Of a stretch of DNA of 64,000 bases, positions 9,995 through 19,638 are shown one piece after another. Source of the stretch: a virus. The stretch covers positions 51,953 to 115,952 of the IMG/VR virus record IMGVR_UViG_3300009514_000007; one strand, 5' to 3'. Both the position numbers and the translations under genes were made by a program. Within the stretch, counting starts at the first letter, position 1. Every line of letters begins with the position of its first letter. Under the pieces are notes generated by a model, which did no database searches, had not been told where the DNA came from, and saw only the letters and a program-made list of their open reading frames with translations.

Positions 9995-12900
9995 ATGACG
10001 AGCGGGTACGGCTTCGATCCCTTCGGCGAAGGTCCATACGGATCTGTAGGGGGCGTGCTTATTCCCCCGCCCCACCCACCGGGCGGCGGATACGGCACGA
10101 TGCCCTATGGGACGGGGCCTTACGGCGGAGTTTCGTACCCGCATCCGATTCCACCCGTCACTGACGGTTACGGCGGAATCCCCTACGGTCACGGATCCTA
10201 TGGCTCGATCAGCCTAGAGGTCGGCGAGGTCACGGGTGCGACCTCGATCTCTGGGTTCCAACTGGAGGTCTTGTTCTCGACCTCCATGATCATCGACGCG
10301 ACGCTGCTCGACCCGGCGTCGTACACGGTGACGGACATCGCAGGCGCGGCTCCGACGACGGTACTGAGTGTTCAGGTTGGAGTCGAAGGCGACCTTGGGG
10401 CTACGTCGGTCATTCTCACGACCACAGGCACGACGCTTGGAGGCACTTACGACATCACCGTGGTCGGCCCCAAGAACGTCGCAGGCACGCCCATCGAGGC
10501 AAGCCACCCGAACAACACAACGACCGTCCTGACCCGTGGTGAGCCGCCTGACTATGTGATCGACCCCTCGGCTGTTGTCGGGAACGAGATCACGATCACC
10601 TTCGACACGGATATGCTGCCCGAGGCCGGGTTCAGCCCTGGCATTGAGGACACGACCGCCTACAAGTTCATCCAACCGGCTGGTGTCGATCCGTATCCGG
10701 TGGAGATGACGGTGCTCGCAGTCGAGCACCCCTACATGGGGGATCTATCGAAGGTCAACCTCACCGTCCAGGGCATGACCTCCGTTGCGTACCAGTCGGT
10801 GATCTCTCCGGCTGATGCGGTTCGGTGGGATGGGGACATTCTCCCCTCGGCGGCTGCGAGCTTTATCGGTACCGAGATCGGAACCGGAACCTCGTCGGTC
10901 AATACCACCGGACTCCTGCTCAGCAAGGGCCTCGGAGGCGGCTACGGGTGGGAATTCTCGGACACCACCGGCAAGGTACTACCGGGCTCGTCTTACCGAG
11001 CGGATGTCACGATCGACGTATCGGCGGCCGTGATCGCTCCGACTCTGTTCGACACGGTGTTCGCTACCTGGACGGTTTCGGATGGCGCAGTAGAGGCCAC
11101 CATCACTCTGACTCGGGTTGCGGGCCTCGATTTCGTAGAGGTATCGAGTGGAGCGTTTTTCGTCACGGGCGCTCTCGCTTGGAGCAACGGCTTTGTTACG
11201 GTGTCGCTCGTCCGTAACCAAAAGGCCGACACCTACACGGTCGTCGTCAACGACAACCCATTCGTCGCGGCCCCTACCGCGAGCTTCACAGGTGCTCCAA
11301 CCATCGCTCCGGGTGCGCGCTTCATTCTCGACCCCGGTGGTGTTTACGCGATCACCAACCTCCCGCTGAAATCGGTTCTGTTCACATCGAGCCAAACCGT
11401 GTTCTCGGGAGCCTGGAATTTCCTGCACGGCACGGGAAGCGTGTTCACGGGAAGCCCACTGCTCACTCGTGACAACCTACTCACGAAAAAAGGACCGCTG
11501 GTCAAGGGGTGGGGCGATGCGACACCCGCAACGAAACAGGATGTAGAGGTACGGATCAACGGCGTCCCCGTCGAGGTCGATCGAGTCAATCCGTATCTCG
11601 GCAAGATTTTCCCCACGATCCCAATCCCGCTGATGCCTCCCGGCGCGATTGAGGTCGAGGTTGACTACATTTGGTTCTGCTCGCCCCCGCTGGAGCTTGC
11701 AGGGCTCAACACGCCGGGCCTGGTCCTCAATAAGTACGACCTGCATCCCGGCAACAACATCGTTTTCTCGTCCGGCGTAGGGCTCCCTGGAGGCGGTTCG
11801 ACTGAGGGCGAGCGATTCCCCTTTGGCGTTGTGCTCGGGCCTCGTGAGCCTCGCAAACCGCTGTTGATCTCGCACCGTTACATCGCCTACGAGAAGGAGT
11901 ACACGGCCTCTCTCAATAGCCCGACCACGCTGCTCCTAAATCGGAGCAACCATACGGTCGCGCTACCTGCCCAGAAGAAGGCGCCCGAGGGTGCCGTAGT
12001 CGCGTTCCTTGGTAACAAGGTGCCCACGGAGGCGGATCCGGTTTGGGTGCTGACTGGCGTGGACGCTAACCCAGATCCCGCTGAAAGCAACGTCACATCC
12101 GTCTACACCATCGTAGACGACCAGGCGGGTTCGTATGGGCAGGGCGATGTGGCGATGTATTCGCGGGAGGAAGACCTTTCCTTCGCATCGACCATCACCA
12201 TCGTCACCCGGTTCCAATCGGACAAGGATGACGCCACGTTCGATGGAGTGTTCTCTGGAGTGGGCTTCGGGGTCCACAACAATCAGCATCTCTATCTGGT
12301 TGGTGCGTTGCTCGTCAACGATGTGCAGCACGTCGCCATGTTGGTCGAGCCTTCGCGGTGGGAGGACGTGGAGTCCTGGCAGATCGCGTTTACAGCCCCG
12401 ATCCAAATCGAGACGACGACCACGTTCTCCATCGCTACGGAGAATGTGCCGGCCCTTGTGCGCTCCGATGCCATCCTCGGTCGGAAGCCTCGGTTCCAGA
12501 TCCTCGACGGAACACAGGCAGGGGTCTACGAGATTGATTCGGTCGCGGATCAGACGGACGGAACCACAACCGTCACCGTCGTTGCGGACAACCCCTTCCC
12601 GAACAACCCCACCGTATTCGGCAACGCCTTTTTCGACATCCACTACGAGTCCAAGTGGGACGACGGAGAGGGAGGGGTGCGGCCCTCGACCTACCGCCTC
12701 GTCGTCAAATCGGATGTCAAAGGCACGCCGGAAGGGCGCGCGGAGCTTTACATCGGGGGCACTCTCGACGGCCTCGCGCTCACGCTTGAGGGCGCTCCAA
12801 GGTTCTCCCGCCCGCCGGACATCCCTCTGCTCCTGCCTGTGTCAGACAAGGGCCAGGTCTTTTTCGGGTCGGTCAGCCGCAAGGCTGCCAACGCGAGCGA

Positions 12901-15448
12901 CTGGTCGTTCTACCGCTACGGCATCGAGCCCGATCGCTCGACCTTCCATTTCCGGGGCATCGTCGCTGCCGCAGAGATGAATGATCTGCCCGAGGACGAT
13001 CCAAACAATATCTGGTTTTTCACGCAGAAATTCGGCGAGTCGGTCATCGACGCGACCGCCGACACCCTTCTGCTCAAGGGCACCTCTAGCAACGAGGTGC
13101 CCGAGGTCAATGGCCTGGACCTGACTTTTGGCTACGGGCGCATCGAGCCATTCCTTACGCGCCGCATGAATATCGACGTGGATGCGAAATTCCGGGTCGA
13201 TAGCGGAATCCTCGGGGCAGGCGACGCGGAGATCATCGTCCGTGACGACCAGCGGGAGGTCCGGCTCTCCACGCTGCTCTACGAGGAAACGGGTACCAGG
13301 CAACTGCTCAACCTGCCTTCGGTGTCCCTTTCAGGCTTGCTCCTGCCTGACCTCCAGGGATGGGGGAAAACCGGCTCGGTCGTGGGGGAGAGCGTTCAAG
13401 GGCAACGGATCGAGTGGTCGCAGGCAACCGGAGAGACGGTCGCCTACATTGAGAATTTCTCCGACCTTTTTCCTGACCCGTTGCCTTCCAAGGGTCGCAT
13501 CTTGGAAGCCAGGTTCGCCGTCCCCTCGCTGACGACCACGGCCGTCACGGGAGACACGGGAATCATCTTCGGCACGGATGCGGACGACCCTGGTTCTGAG
13601 CGTGGTGTCGGCCTCGCTCTCCGTGTCCCCGTGGGAGGCGACCCGGCGCGTGTGGTGATGTTCTCGGTGGACACCGGGGCTGATGTCACGACCTACGATT
13701 TCGACTGGCAGGATGGCGAGTTTCACACGTACCGTGTCCTGATCGACCCTGATCTCGACGCGGTGACGACCGTGTTGGATGACGTGGTGGTAGGCACCGT
13801 GCCGTTCACATCGTTTGCCGTGTCCTCAACGGCGGACCAGATTGTCATTGGCCTCGTCAGTGCCGAAACCGTTGCGGAGGTCGAGCTTGACTCGTTCTCC
13901 GTAGTTGTCACGCCTCCGGTGACGGCCAAGCGCACCCTTGGAGTTTGGCTCGGGGGTGACCCCGACGAGATCACGAATTGGAAGATCCCACGGACGGACG
14001 GGCTCTCGGTTCCCAACGACGACCCGCTTGCAGTGATCGAGGAAATGGACTGGCGAGTGGATATGCTCGTCCGCATCCATAGAGATGTGACGTGGGGCGT
14101 CACCATTCTCCGACCTGATCTTCCGCCCCCGCCGTTCTTTACGGGAAATTTCGCCACGCAGATCACCGAGCCGAGCGCTGGTTGGATCAACGTGGAGTAC
14201 CGCGATCTGCCGCTGCTCAAGAGCCCGCTGTTGCAGGGTACGAAGATCAGCCTTCTCCAATCGGCGACGCCACCGCCCCTCGGCTTTGTGGCTTTCGGCG
14301 CGCTCGACCCTCGCTCGATTTCGCAGCAGCGGTGGGACGAGGTTCGGTATCGAGTCTACGAGTACCCGAACGAGGACCTGATCGCCCCGCACCACATGGT
14401 CCTCAACCAGTACAACGTCATTTCCAGTGGCGAGCTAACCGAGGACATCACGATCGAAGAGGTCGAGGTCGTCTCGGTCAACAACTTTACGGTCAACTTG
14501 CGGGCGGCGAACATCACGGCCGACCGGGTGTTTAACCTCCAGTACGAGGACATCGACGGCAACACGGTCGTCCTACCCTGCGACCAATTCACGTTCGACC
14601 GTGAGACACAGATCCTCACGCTCAACGGCGATCTGACCTTCCGGCCGTTGGCCTTTTCCGAGCCAGGGCCGTCACCGGAGGACGACGCGATCGAGGAAGC
14701 CGGAGAGACGGCAGCCAGTTTCCTCCAAACCACCGGGTTCGTGCTCGACAGCGATCTGGTGAACATCCCTGTGATCGTCCGGTTCAACCCCGGCAAGCCG
14801 GTTACCAAAACGTATCTGTGCTCGCAGCCGTTGGAAAACGGGATCACGAATCTCAACGAGGGCACGCCCCCGTACCCTAAGCATCAGACAGGGACGGAGC
14901 CTGGTTCGGTCACGTTCGGGTCGAAGATCAACGACCCCCACGACACGCTCACGGACGACCCTGATTTCATTCTCAACGATCCGTATCGATCGATCGAATT
15001 CGACCCGAGAGATCCGAACGATCGTTACGAGTGTCTGGAATTTTGCGAGGTCACGAACGAGGGTAAGACTCACCTGCTTTCGGCCATTTGCGATGATTCG
15101 TGCCCCGGCTCGGGCTGGATCGAGATGGCGCTGGAGGGCGTGGCCTTCCACGAAACCGAGCTTTTCCCATTGATCCAAGATGGCCCCAACGGCGGGGCAG
15201 GCGGAAACGGCCAGGGAGGGGGTGTTCCCAACGTGTTCTTGCACGCGATGGGTGGCGCTGCGCCACCCGGAGGCACCCTCAACAACACGATCTTGTTCCC
15301 GCCACCTTCACCGAGCGGCGGGGGCGCAGGGCCTCCCGTGGGCGGTCCTGGCGGTACTGTCCAATGGAGTGTGTGGGGCACCCTCTACGACACGGTGTCT
15401 GGCACGACCACCCCCCTCTATTTCGACAAACAGACTCCGTTCCCGTAG
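9995..15448 (+). CDS. Giant multi-domain tail appendage protein with LamG-like domains
   Basis: The product has 1817 aa. The first 70 residues are Gly/Tyr/Pro-rich with PYGTGPYGG-type repeats. An SbsA-like immunoglobulin-type segment follows (about 75-180). At least three jelly-roll, LamG/concanavalin-like segments can be traced: about 319-423, 719-789 and 1173-1274 (for example VGLALRVPVGGDP, then WQDGEFHTYRVLID). Near the C-terminus (about 1690-1725) lie several Cys residues, and the end is Gly/Pro-rich. Such proteins decorate baseplates or fibres and often bind carbohydrate. This is inference from domain look; no family name is certain. The gene follows the fibre gene by 6 nt without a clear SD. 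Confidence 0.55.
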   Translation: MTSGYGFDPFGEGPYGSVGGVLIPPPHPPGGGYGTMPYGTGPYGGVSYPHPIPPVTDGYGGIPYGHGSYGSISLEVGEVTGATSISGFQLEVLFSTSMIIDATLLDPASYTVTDIAGAAPTTVLSVQVGVEGDLGATSVILTTTGTTLGGTYDITVVGPKNVAGTPIEASHPNNTTTVLTRGEPPDYVIDPSAVVGNEITITFDTDMLPEAGFSPGIEDTTAYKFIQPAGVDPYPVEMTVLAVEHPYMGDLSKVNLTVQGMTSVAYQSVISPADAVRWDGDILPSAAASFIGTEIGTGTSSVNTTGLLLSKGLGGGYGWEFSDTTGKVLPGSSYRADVTIDVSAAVIAPTLFDTVFATWTVSDGAVEATITLTRVAGLDFVEVSSGAFFVTGALAWSNGFVTVSLVRNQKADTYTVVVNDNPFVAAPTASFTGAPTIAPGARFILDPGGVYAITNLPLKSVLFTSSQTVFSGAWNFLHGTGSVFTGSPLLTRDNLLTKKGPLVKGWGDATPATKQDVEVRINGVPVEVDRVNPYLGKIFPTIPIPLMPPGAIEVEVDYIWFCSPPLELAGLNTPGLVLNKYDLHPGNNIVFSSGVGLPGGGSTEGERFPFGVVLGPREPRKPLLISHRYIAYEKEYTASLNSPTTLLLNRSNHTVALPAQKKAPEGAVVAFLGNKVPTEADPVWVLTGVDANPDPAESNVTSVYTIVDDQAGSYGQGDVAMYSREEDLSFASTITIVTRFQSDKDDATFDGVFSGVGFGVHNNQHLYLVGALLVNDVQHVAMLVEPSRWEDVESWQIAFTAPIQIETTTTFSIATENVPALVRSDAILGRKPRFQILDGTQAGVYEIDSVADQTDGTTTVTVVADNPFPNNPTVFGNAFFDIHYESKWDDGEGGVRPSTYRLVVKSDVKGTPEGRAELYIGGTLDGLALTLEGAPRFSRPPDIPLLLPVSDKGQVFFGSVSRKAANASDWSFYRYGIEPDRSTFHFRGIVAAAEMNDLPEDDPNNIWFFTQKFGESVIDATADTLLLKGTSSNEVPEVNGLDLTFGYGRIEPFLTRRMNIDVDAKFRVDSGILGAGDAEIIVRDDQREVRLSTLLYEETGTRQLLNLPSVSLSGLLLPDLQGWGKTGSVVGESVQGQRIEWSQATGETVAYIENFSDLFPDPLPSKGRILEARFAVPSLTTTAVTGDTGIIFGTDADDPGSERGVGLALRVPVGGDPARVVMFSVDTGADVTTYDFDWQDGEFHTYRVLIDPDLDAVTTVLDDVVVGTVPFTSFAVSSTADQIVIGLVSAETVAEVELDSFSVVVTPPVTAKRTLGVWLGGDPDEITNWKIPRTDGLSVPNDDPLAVIEEMDWRVDMLVRIHRDVTWGVTILRPDLPPPPFFTGNFATQITEPSAGWINVEYRDLPLLKSPLLQGTKISLLQSATPPPLGFVAFGALDPRSISQQRWDEVRYRVYEYPNEDLIAPHHMVLNQYNVISSGELTEDITIEEVEVVSVNNFTVNLRAANITADRVFNLQYEDIDGNTVVLPCDQFTFDRETQILTLNGDLTFRPLAFSEPGPSPEDDAIEEAGETAASFLQTTGFVLDSDLVNIPVIVRFNPGKPVTKTYLCSQPLENGITNLNEGTPPYPKHQTGTEPGSVTFGSKINDPHDTLTDDPDFILNDPYRSIEFDPRDPNDRYECLEFCEVTNEGKTHLLSAICDDSCPGSGWIEMALEGVAFHETELFPLIQDGPNGGAGGNGQGGGVPNVFLHAMGGAAPPGGTLNNTILFPPPSPSGGGAGPPVGGPGGTVQWSVWGTLYDTVSGTTTPLYFDKQTPFP

Positions 15449-15470
15449 CCCACGGGGGCACGGTAGCTGG

Positions 15471-15477
15471 CCTATGG
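15471..15477 (+). promoter_or_regulatory. CCTATGG element, candidate late promoter
   Basis: This is a variant of the CCTATAGG element, in the 56-nt gap before the 224-aa tail gene and 27 nt upstream of its ATG. A small CCCGT/ACGGG hairpin (15442-15456) overlaps the stop codon of the previous gene; it has no T-tract and is a poor terminator. Confidence 0.25.
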
Positions 15478-15504
15478 AACACCCACAAACGAAGGCGGAA
15501 GCCA

Positions 15505-16179
15505 ATGTCTAAGCGCGAATCAAAAATCCGGGTCCAAGACCGGATCCAAACCGTCTCCCGAGCGGGGGTCAAGTGGGGCGCCGCCGTTCTGCACGAGGAA
15601 CAAATGGTCCTCCCGGTCAAGGGGAGCGTGTTTCTGGAGATGCGCGATGCCCGTACCGGCGAGATTCTGGAAAAGTGGGAGAAGCACAACGTCATTACCT
15701 TTGACGCTGGAATCCTCGCGGCCCGACTGTTCAAGGATCCGTTGGAGCCCGCTCATGGGATCAACATGCTTGCGATCGGAACGGGAGGTTTGGGCGCGCT
15801 CCTGAACCCGGATGCGCCGAGCAAAGAGCAGCGCCGGCTCAACAATGAGATCGCGCGCAAGCCCTTTTCCACGACCTCGTTCCGTGACTCACAAGGGGCG
15901 GCTGTCGCCATCCCCACGAACGTAGTCGATTTCACCGCGACCTTCGATGAAGCGGAGGCTGTCGGAGCCCTCAATGAGATGGGGCTGATGTCCACCATCT
16001 CCGACAACGTGGGCATCTTGAATCCGAACACGAACGCCGCAGGGCAAGGAGGCCAGGCTTACGACCCGACAGTGGATGTGACGCAATTCGACATGCAGGT
16101 CAACCACCTCACCTTTGGCGTGATCGTCAAACCCGCTACGGCGATCTTGACGATCACCTGGCGCTTGACATTCGGATAG
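15505..16179 (+). CDS. Tail-associated protein, IGTG type
   Basis: The product has 224 aa. I chose the ATG at 15505 because the upstream frame extension lies over the previous gene and MSKRESKIRV begins a sensible protein; AAGGCGG lies about 7 nt before it. Motifs include HNVITFDAGILAARLF, LAIGTGGLG, a LNNEIARKPF segment and ATFDEAEAVGALNEMGL. This is a layout I associate with widespread small phage tail proteins (IGTG, L-x-x-E-x-x-R, E-x-G-L). The exact role is unknown; location among tail genes suggests a virion component. The next gene starts one base after its stop. Confidence 0.5.
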   Translation: MSKRESKIRVQDRIQTVSRAGVKWGAAVLHEEQMVLPVKGSVFLEMRDARTGEILEKWEKHNVITFDAGILAARLFKDPLEPAHGINMLAIGTGGLGALLNPDAPSKEQRRLNNEIARKPFSTTSFRDSQGAAVAIPTNVVDFTATFDEAEAVGALNEMGLMSTISDNVGILNPNTNAAGQGGQAYDPTVDVTQFDMQVNHLTFGVIVKPATAILTITWRLTFG

Positions 16180-16180
16180 C

Positions 16181-19100
16181 ATGGCCCGTCACGACAAATT
16201 CCTCCCTGGAACGTCCCGGTACCTCAAGCCGGGTGAAACGGGATACAGCCAGGTCGTGTATCAGGCCGGCAAGCCTGTTCTGGATTCGGAGTTGAATTTC
16301 GACCAGGAGATCCGCACGCATCTGCGGTCGATCCTGGCGGAACGTCGTGTGCCAAGCGGGTGGGTGCGTGGGCAGACACGAGCCAACGCCTACGAGGACT
16401 ACTCGTTCGATGCCCCATGGCTCGCGGGTCCGACTCTTAACCCTGATTTCCTCGCCAATGCTTTCCACCTGCGAAAGCTCCAAGCGATCGTTGCCGGCCA
16501 CCTTGTCGATGTCGAGTACACGAATACCGACACAGACGGCGACAACGTGATTGTCCTTGACCGGGCAACCATCTTCGATGGGACTCCGCCGTCGTTCAAA
16601 CGCACCGATTTCGTGTGGCTTGAGGTCTGGCTGGCACTGGTCGAGGACAGCCCGAATGCCACTGGCACCTTCACCATCGCTTCTCCCGTCACCGCTCTCC
16701 CTGGCGACACGGTGACTGTGGACGGCGTGGTGCTCACGGGCATCGCTCCGGGTCCGCCTCCCCTTCCCAACGAATTCACGATCGACCCGGCGTCGGCGAC
16801 GAACACGGCAGCTAGCCTTGCGGCCCAGATCCCCGGCGTCGTTCCTACGGTCACGACTCAAGTGAACGGGAACGTGGTCACGGTGATTGCTGTGGCTTCG
16901 GGTGCCGTTGGCAACCTGATCACCTTTTCGGCTACGGGTGTCGGCATCTTGGTGTTCCCAGGTACGGGGTTCCTTGGCGGTGGCGCAGACAAGCCGAACA
17001 AGCCCGCAGAGGATCTGATCTACCGGCACGGTAACATTCAGTCGTCCACGACGGTCGCGCTGCCCGACGACATCGCCGATCCGGTCTTGAACGCTGAGTC
17101 CACGAAACGGGTTCAGGTCCAATACTGCATCCGTCACTCGGGCGTAGCCGAGGGTGTCGATTTCAAGAGCCAAGCGGATGGGTTCTCCAATGCGGCTGTA
17201 CTCGCACAAGGGCCGCAGCCTGCTCCTGTCGCCCTGTACCCGTTCGTTCCGGCCGACCTCAAATCGTTCCGCGACAACAGCGATGCCCGTGATCAGGTTG
17301 CAGGCACGGGGGTCGGCTACGGCATCGAAGACACGGGCTTGTGGATCGCCGGAGATGGTACGTCCTCGTCGGCGACTGACCTCGGAACCGTCGATGGGTA
17401 CGTGTACGCGATTCCGATCTGCTTCGCCTTCCGTCGTAACGATGCTCAAGGGGGCGCGGGCTTTGAGCCTTTGCAAAACACGAACGGTGCCCTCGCGCAC
17501 AATCATGGCCCGTTCGTCAACCCAAGCATTTACTCCGTCGTGGCTATGGGTGAATCGGATCGGCCTGACCAGGCATTCCACGATGCGATCCGAGACAACG
17601 ACATCCTCGACCTTCGCCGGCACACCAGTTTCCAAGGCGTAGACCTTGCGGCCGAGTTGCAACACCAGATGCAGTCGCTTCTGGACGGCAATTTCCGAAC
17701 GTGGGCCATCGACGGGGCGGACAAGAACGTGCTTGGGGCGGGCTCAGGAGATGTTTCTACGCGCTTCATGGTCTGCAACCAAGTGGGGCGCACCGAGACG
17801 AACCCGCCCGGCCTGAATGGCGTGGCGCCGCTCTCAGGCAACACCACGCGCGGCGACACGATCCGCAACTTTGACCACGTAGCTCGTCGTTTCGGCGACC
17901 AGTCGGTTGTTGAACGGTTCGTACTCAGCTTTACGCCCCCCGAAGATTTCGCCACGAACCCTGGCAAGTTTGTGACCCGAGCAGGGTATGCGGCAGCCTT
18001 TGCCGGATGGGCCGAGGGTGACGTGCTCAACCTCGATTTCGCCGCCCTCAATGCGACGACGCTCGGTGATTTCGACCCCACTTACACGTCCTTGCCGCTT
18101 GGCGACGTGTTCGATTTCATGCCTGCGGGCACGATCATCACCGATGTCCTGTCGATCTACCACGATGACGGAAACTACGATTCGGTGGAGGATCAGCGGT
18201 GCAAGCCATCGCTGATTGTCGGCTTGGGTACTGAGCACGTCGAGATCACGCTCGATGCCAACGCGACTCAGGTAAACGGGGGCGTGGATACGGGCGCCGT
18301 CTATCACGACATGGTTGGCACGCTGATCTCAGGGGACGTGGGGTCCGCGCGGCGCATCTTCTTGGAGATCGAGGTCACCTACCCACTCGGCGAGGGTCTG
18401 ACCGATACCCCCGATTTGGAGGTCGTGCAGGACGCGGCGCCTTATCCTCACGGCCCGTTGATCGAGAACGACATCACGCTCGCCCAACGACCTCCCGACA
18501 TGGAGAACCCGCTGGCTCCGAATTTCCGTCCAGGGTTCCGCGAGGTTCAGCTTGAATACATCGCTCGTGACCCAACAGGGGGCGTCGCCAATGCGGGCGC
18601 TCCGATTGGATCCATCACGGCTGAGTCGATCGTATCTCGTAACGACCTGGAGCTTGTGCTTGGACGACGCGCCTTCGGCTCGACGGTTTCGACCATCGGC
18701 GTGACTGATCAGGTCGATTTTGGGGGCCGCACGCTCGACGTGGGGGCTACCGATTTCGGGTCCTCGTCTCGCCTCGTCACGTTGCTTAACTCCGGCCTGG
18801 CTCCGGCTGTGCCGCTCTCAGGTGCAGGGCAGACGTTGTGCGCCGTGACCTACTTTGCCCAAGACCCTATCCCCAACTACGGCCCGAATGGCGCCGGGTA
18901 TCAGGTCGGCGTGTACTATCGATCCAACGCTCCGCAGACGGTCGGGGTGAAGGCAGGTGTGATCACGACGGGCGGGGTGTCTGATTTCCCCTACACCGGA
19001 GCCACGGGACCGTTGCCCGAGGAAATGATCGTGGAGCCGCTGGTCATGGCGGACAGCCTGTGGACCGGCACGGTGGGGATGGGCTCGGTCGAGCTTCCGT

Positions 19101-19636
19101 TCCCGTACTTTGCGCCGCTGGATCAGATCCCGATCAACGACGGCAGTACCTCTCCTGTACCTCCGGCGCCTGGCGATGAATTCCCCGGTGAGTGGTACTT
19201 TGCGGCCACGGCCAACATCTCGATCGATGATTTCGATGCACAGACGGGCCTGCTTGCCTTGCACCCATTCGTTCAAGTGGACGGGACTCAGGAGTACACG
19301 ATAGGCGGAGTCAACATTGACGAGACGCCGTTCAAGGACGCCGAATTCCGGGCCGCGTACCCGGTGATCAACCTCGACACGTATCGTCCCACGGTGTTCT
19401 CACAGCCGCTCAGCGGCGTGGTCCGACACAAGGTTTTCTTGCCGTTCCTGGCCCGAGCAACCGCCGACTCGGTTCTGTTCCGCAAGCACGAGATTTTGCT
19501 CGTCGTGATCAGCCGATGGGCTGAGTTGGACGACGAAAACACGGTCAGGTTCATCGACACCGATGCTGGCAACCGTACTTGTGCGGGGGTCTATCGGACA
19601 CGGAGCCTTCTACTGACGGCAGGTAACGGAGAGTAA
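16181..19636 (+). CDS. Large tail protein, paralogue of the 28187-33805 protein
   Basis: The product has 1151 aa. The N-terminal half aligns by eye with the 1872-aa protein at 28187: VVYQAGKPVLDSELN against VVYQRGKPPLDSEHN, TDFVWLEVW against VDFVFLEVW, NKPAEDLIYRHGN against NKPSADKIWKYGN, and GTVDGYVYAIPICFAFRRN against GTVDGYVYAIPMCGIFRRN. Residues about 166-270 are a small beta module (GDTVTVDGVVL to FLGGGAD) inserted where the paralogue has none; the paralogue has a related module near its C-terminus. Probably a virion appendage or baseplate-attached protein. No enzymatic motif was seen. Confidence 0.55.
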   Translation: MARHDKFLPGTSRYLKPGETGYSQVVYQAGKPVLDSELNFDQEIRTHLRSILAERRVPSGWVRGQTRANAYEDYSFDAPWLAGPTLNPDFLANAFHLRKLQAIVAGHLVDVEYTNTDTDGDNVIVLDRATIFDGTPPSFKRTDFVWLEVWLALVEDSPNATGTFTIASPVTALPGDTVTVDGVVLTGIAPGPPPLPNEFTIDPASATNTAASLAAQIPGVVPTVTTQVNGNVVTVIAVASGAVGNLITFSATGVGILVFPGTGFLGGGADKPNKPAEDLIYRHGNIQSSTTVALPDDIADPVLNAESTKRVQVQYCIRHSGVAEGVDFKSQADGFSNAAVLAQGPQPAPVALYPFVPADLKSFRDNSDARDQVAGTGVGYGIEDTGLWIAGDGTSSSATDLGTVDGYVYAIPICFAFRRNDAQGGAGFEPLQNTNGALAHNHGPFVNPSIYSVVAMGESDRPDQAFHDAIRDNDILDLRRHTSFQGVDLAAELQHQMQSLLDGNFRTWAIDGADKNVLGAGSGDVSTRFMVCNQVGRTETNPPGLNGVAPLSGNTTRGDTIRNFDHVARRFGDQSVVERFVLSFTPPEDFATNPGKFVTRAGYAAAFAGWAEGDVLNLDFAALNATTLGDFDPTYTSLPLGDVFDFMPAGTIITDVLSIYHDDGNYDSVEDQRCKPSLIVGLGTEHVEITLDANATQVNGGVDTGAVYHDMVGTLISGDVGSARRIFLEIEVTYPLGEGLTDTPDLEVVQDAAPYPHGPLIENDITLAQRPPDMENPLAPNFRPGFREVQLEYIARDPTGGVANAGAPIGSITAESIVSRNDLELVLGRRAFGSTVSTIGVTDQVDFGGRTLDVGATDFGSSSRLVTLLNSGLAPAVPLSGAGQTLCAVTYFAQDPIPNYGPNGAGYQVGVYYRSNAPQTVGVKAGVITTGGVSDFPYTGATGPLPEEMIVEPLVMADSLWTGTVGMGSVELPFPYFAPLDQIPINDGSTSPVPPAPGDEFPGEWYFAATANISIDDFDAQTGLLALHPFVQVDGTQEYTIGGVNIDETPFKDAEFRAAYPVINLDTYRPTVFSQPLSGVVRHKVFLPFLARATADSVLFRKHEILLVVISRWAELDDENTVRFIDTDAGNRTCAGVYRTRSLLLTAGNGE

Positions 19637-19638
19637 AA

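Noticed and set aside
15442-15456. Hairpin at the end of the 1817-aa gene as terminator
   Set aside because: Only 5 bp and no T-tract; the next gene also seems to belong to the same block.
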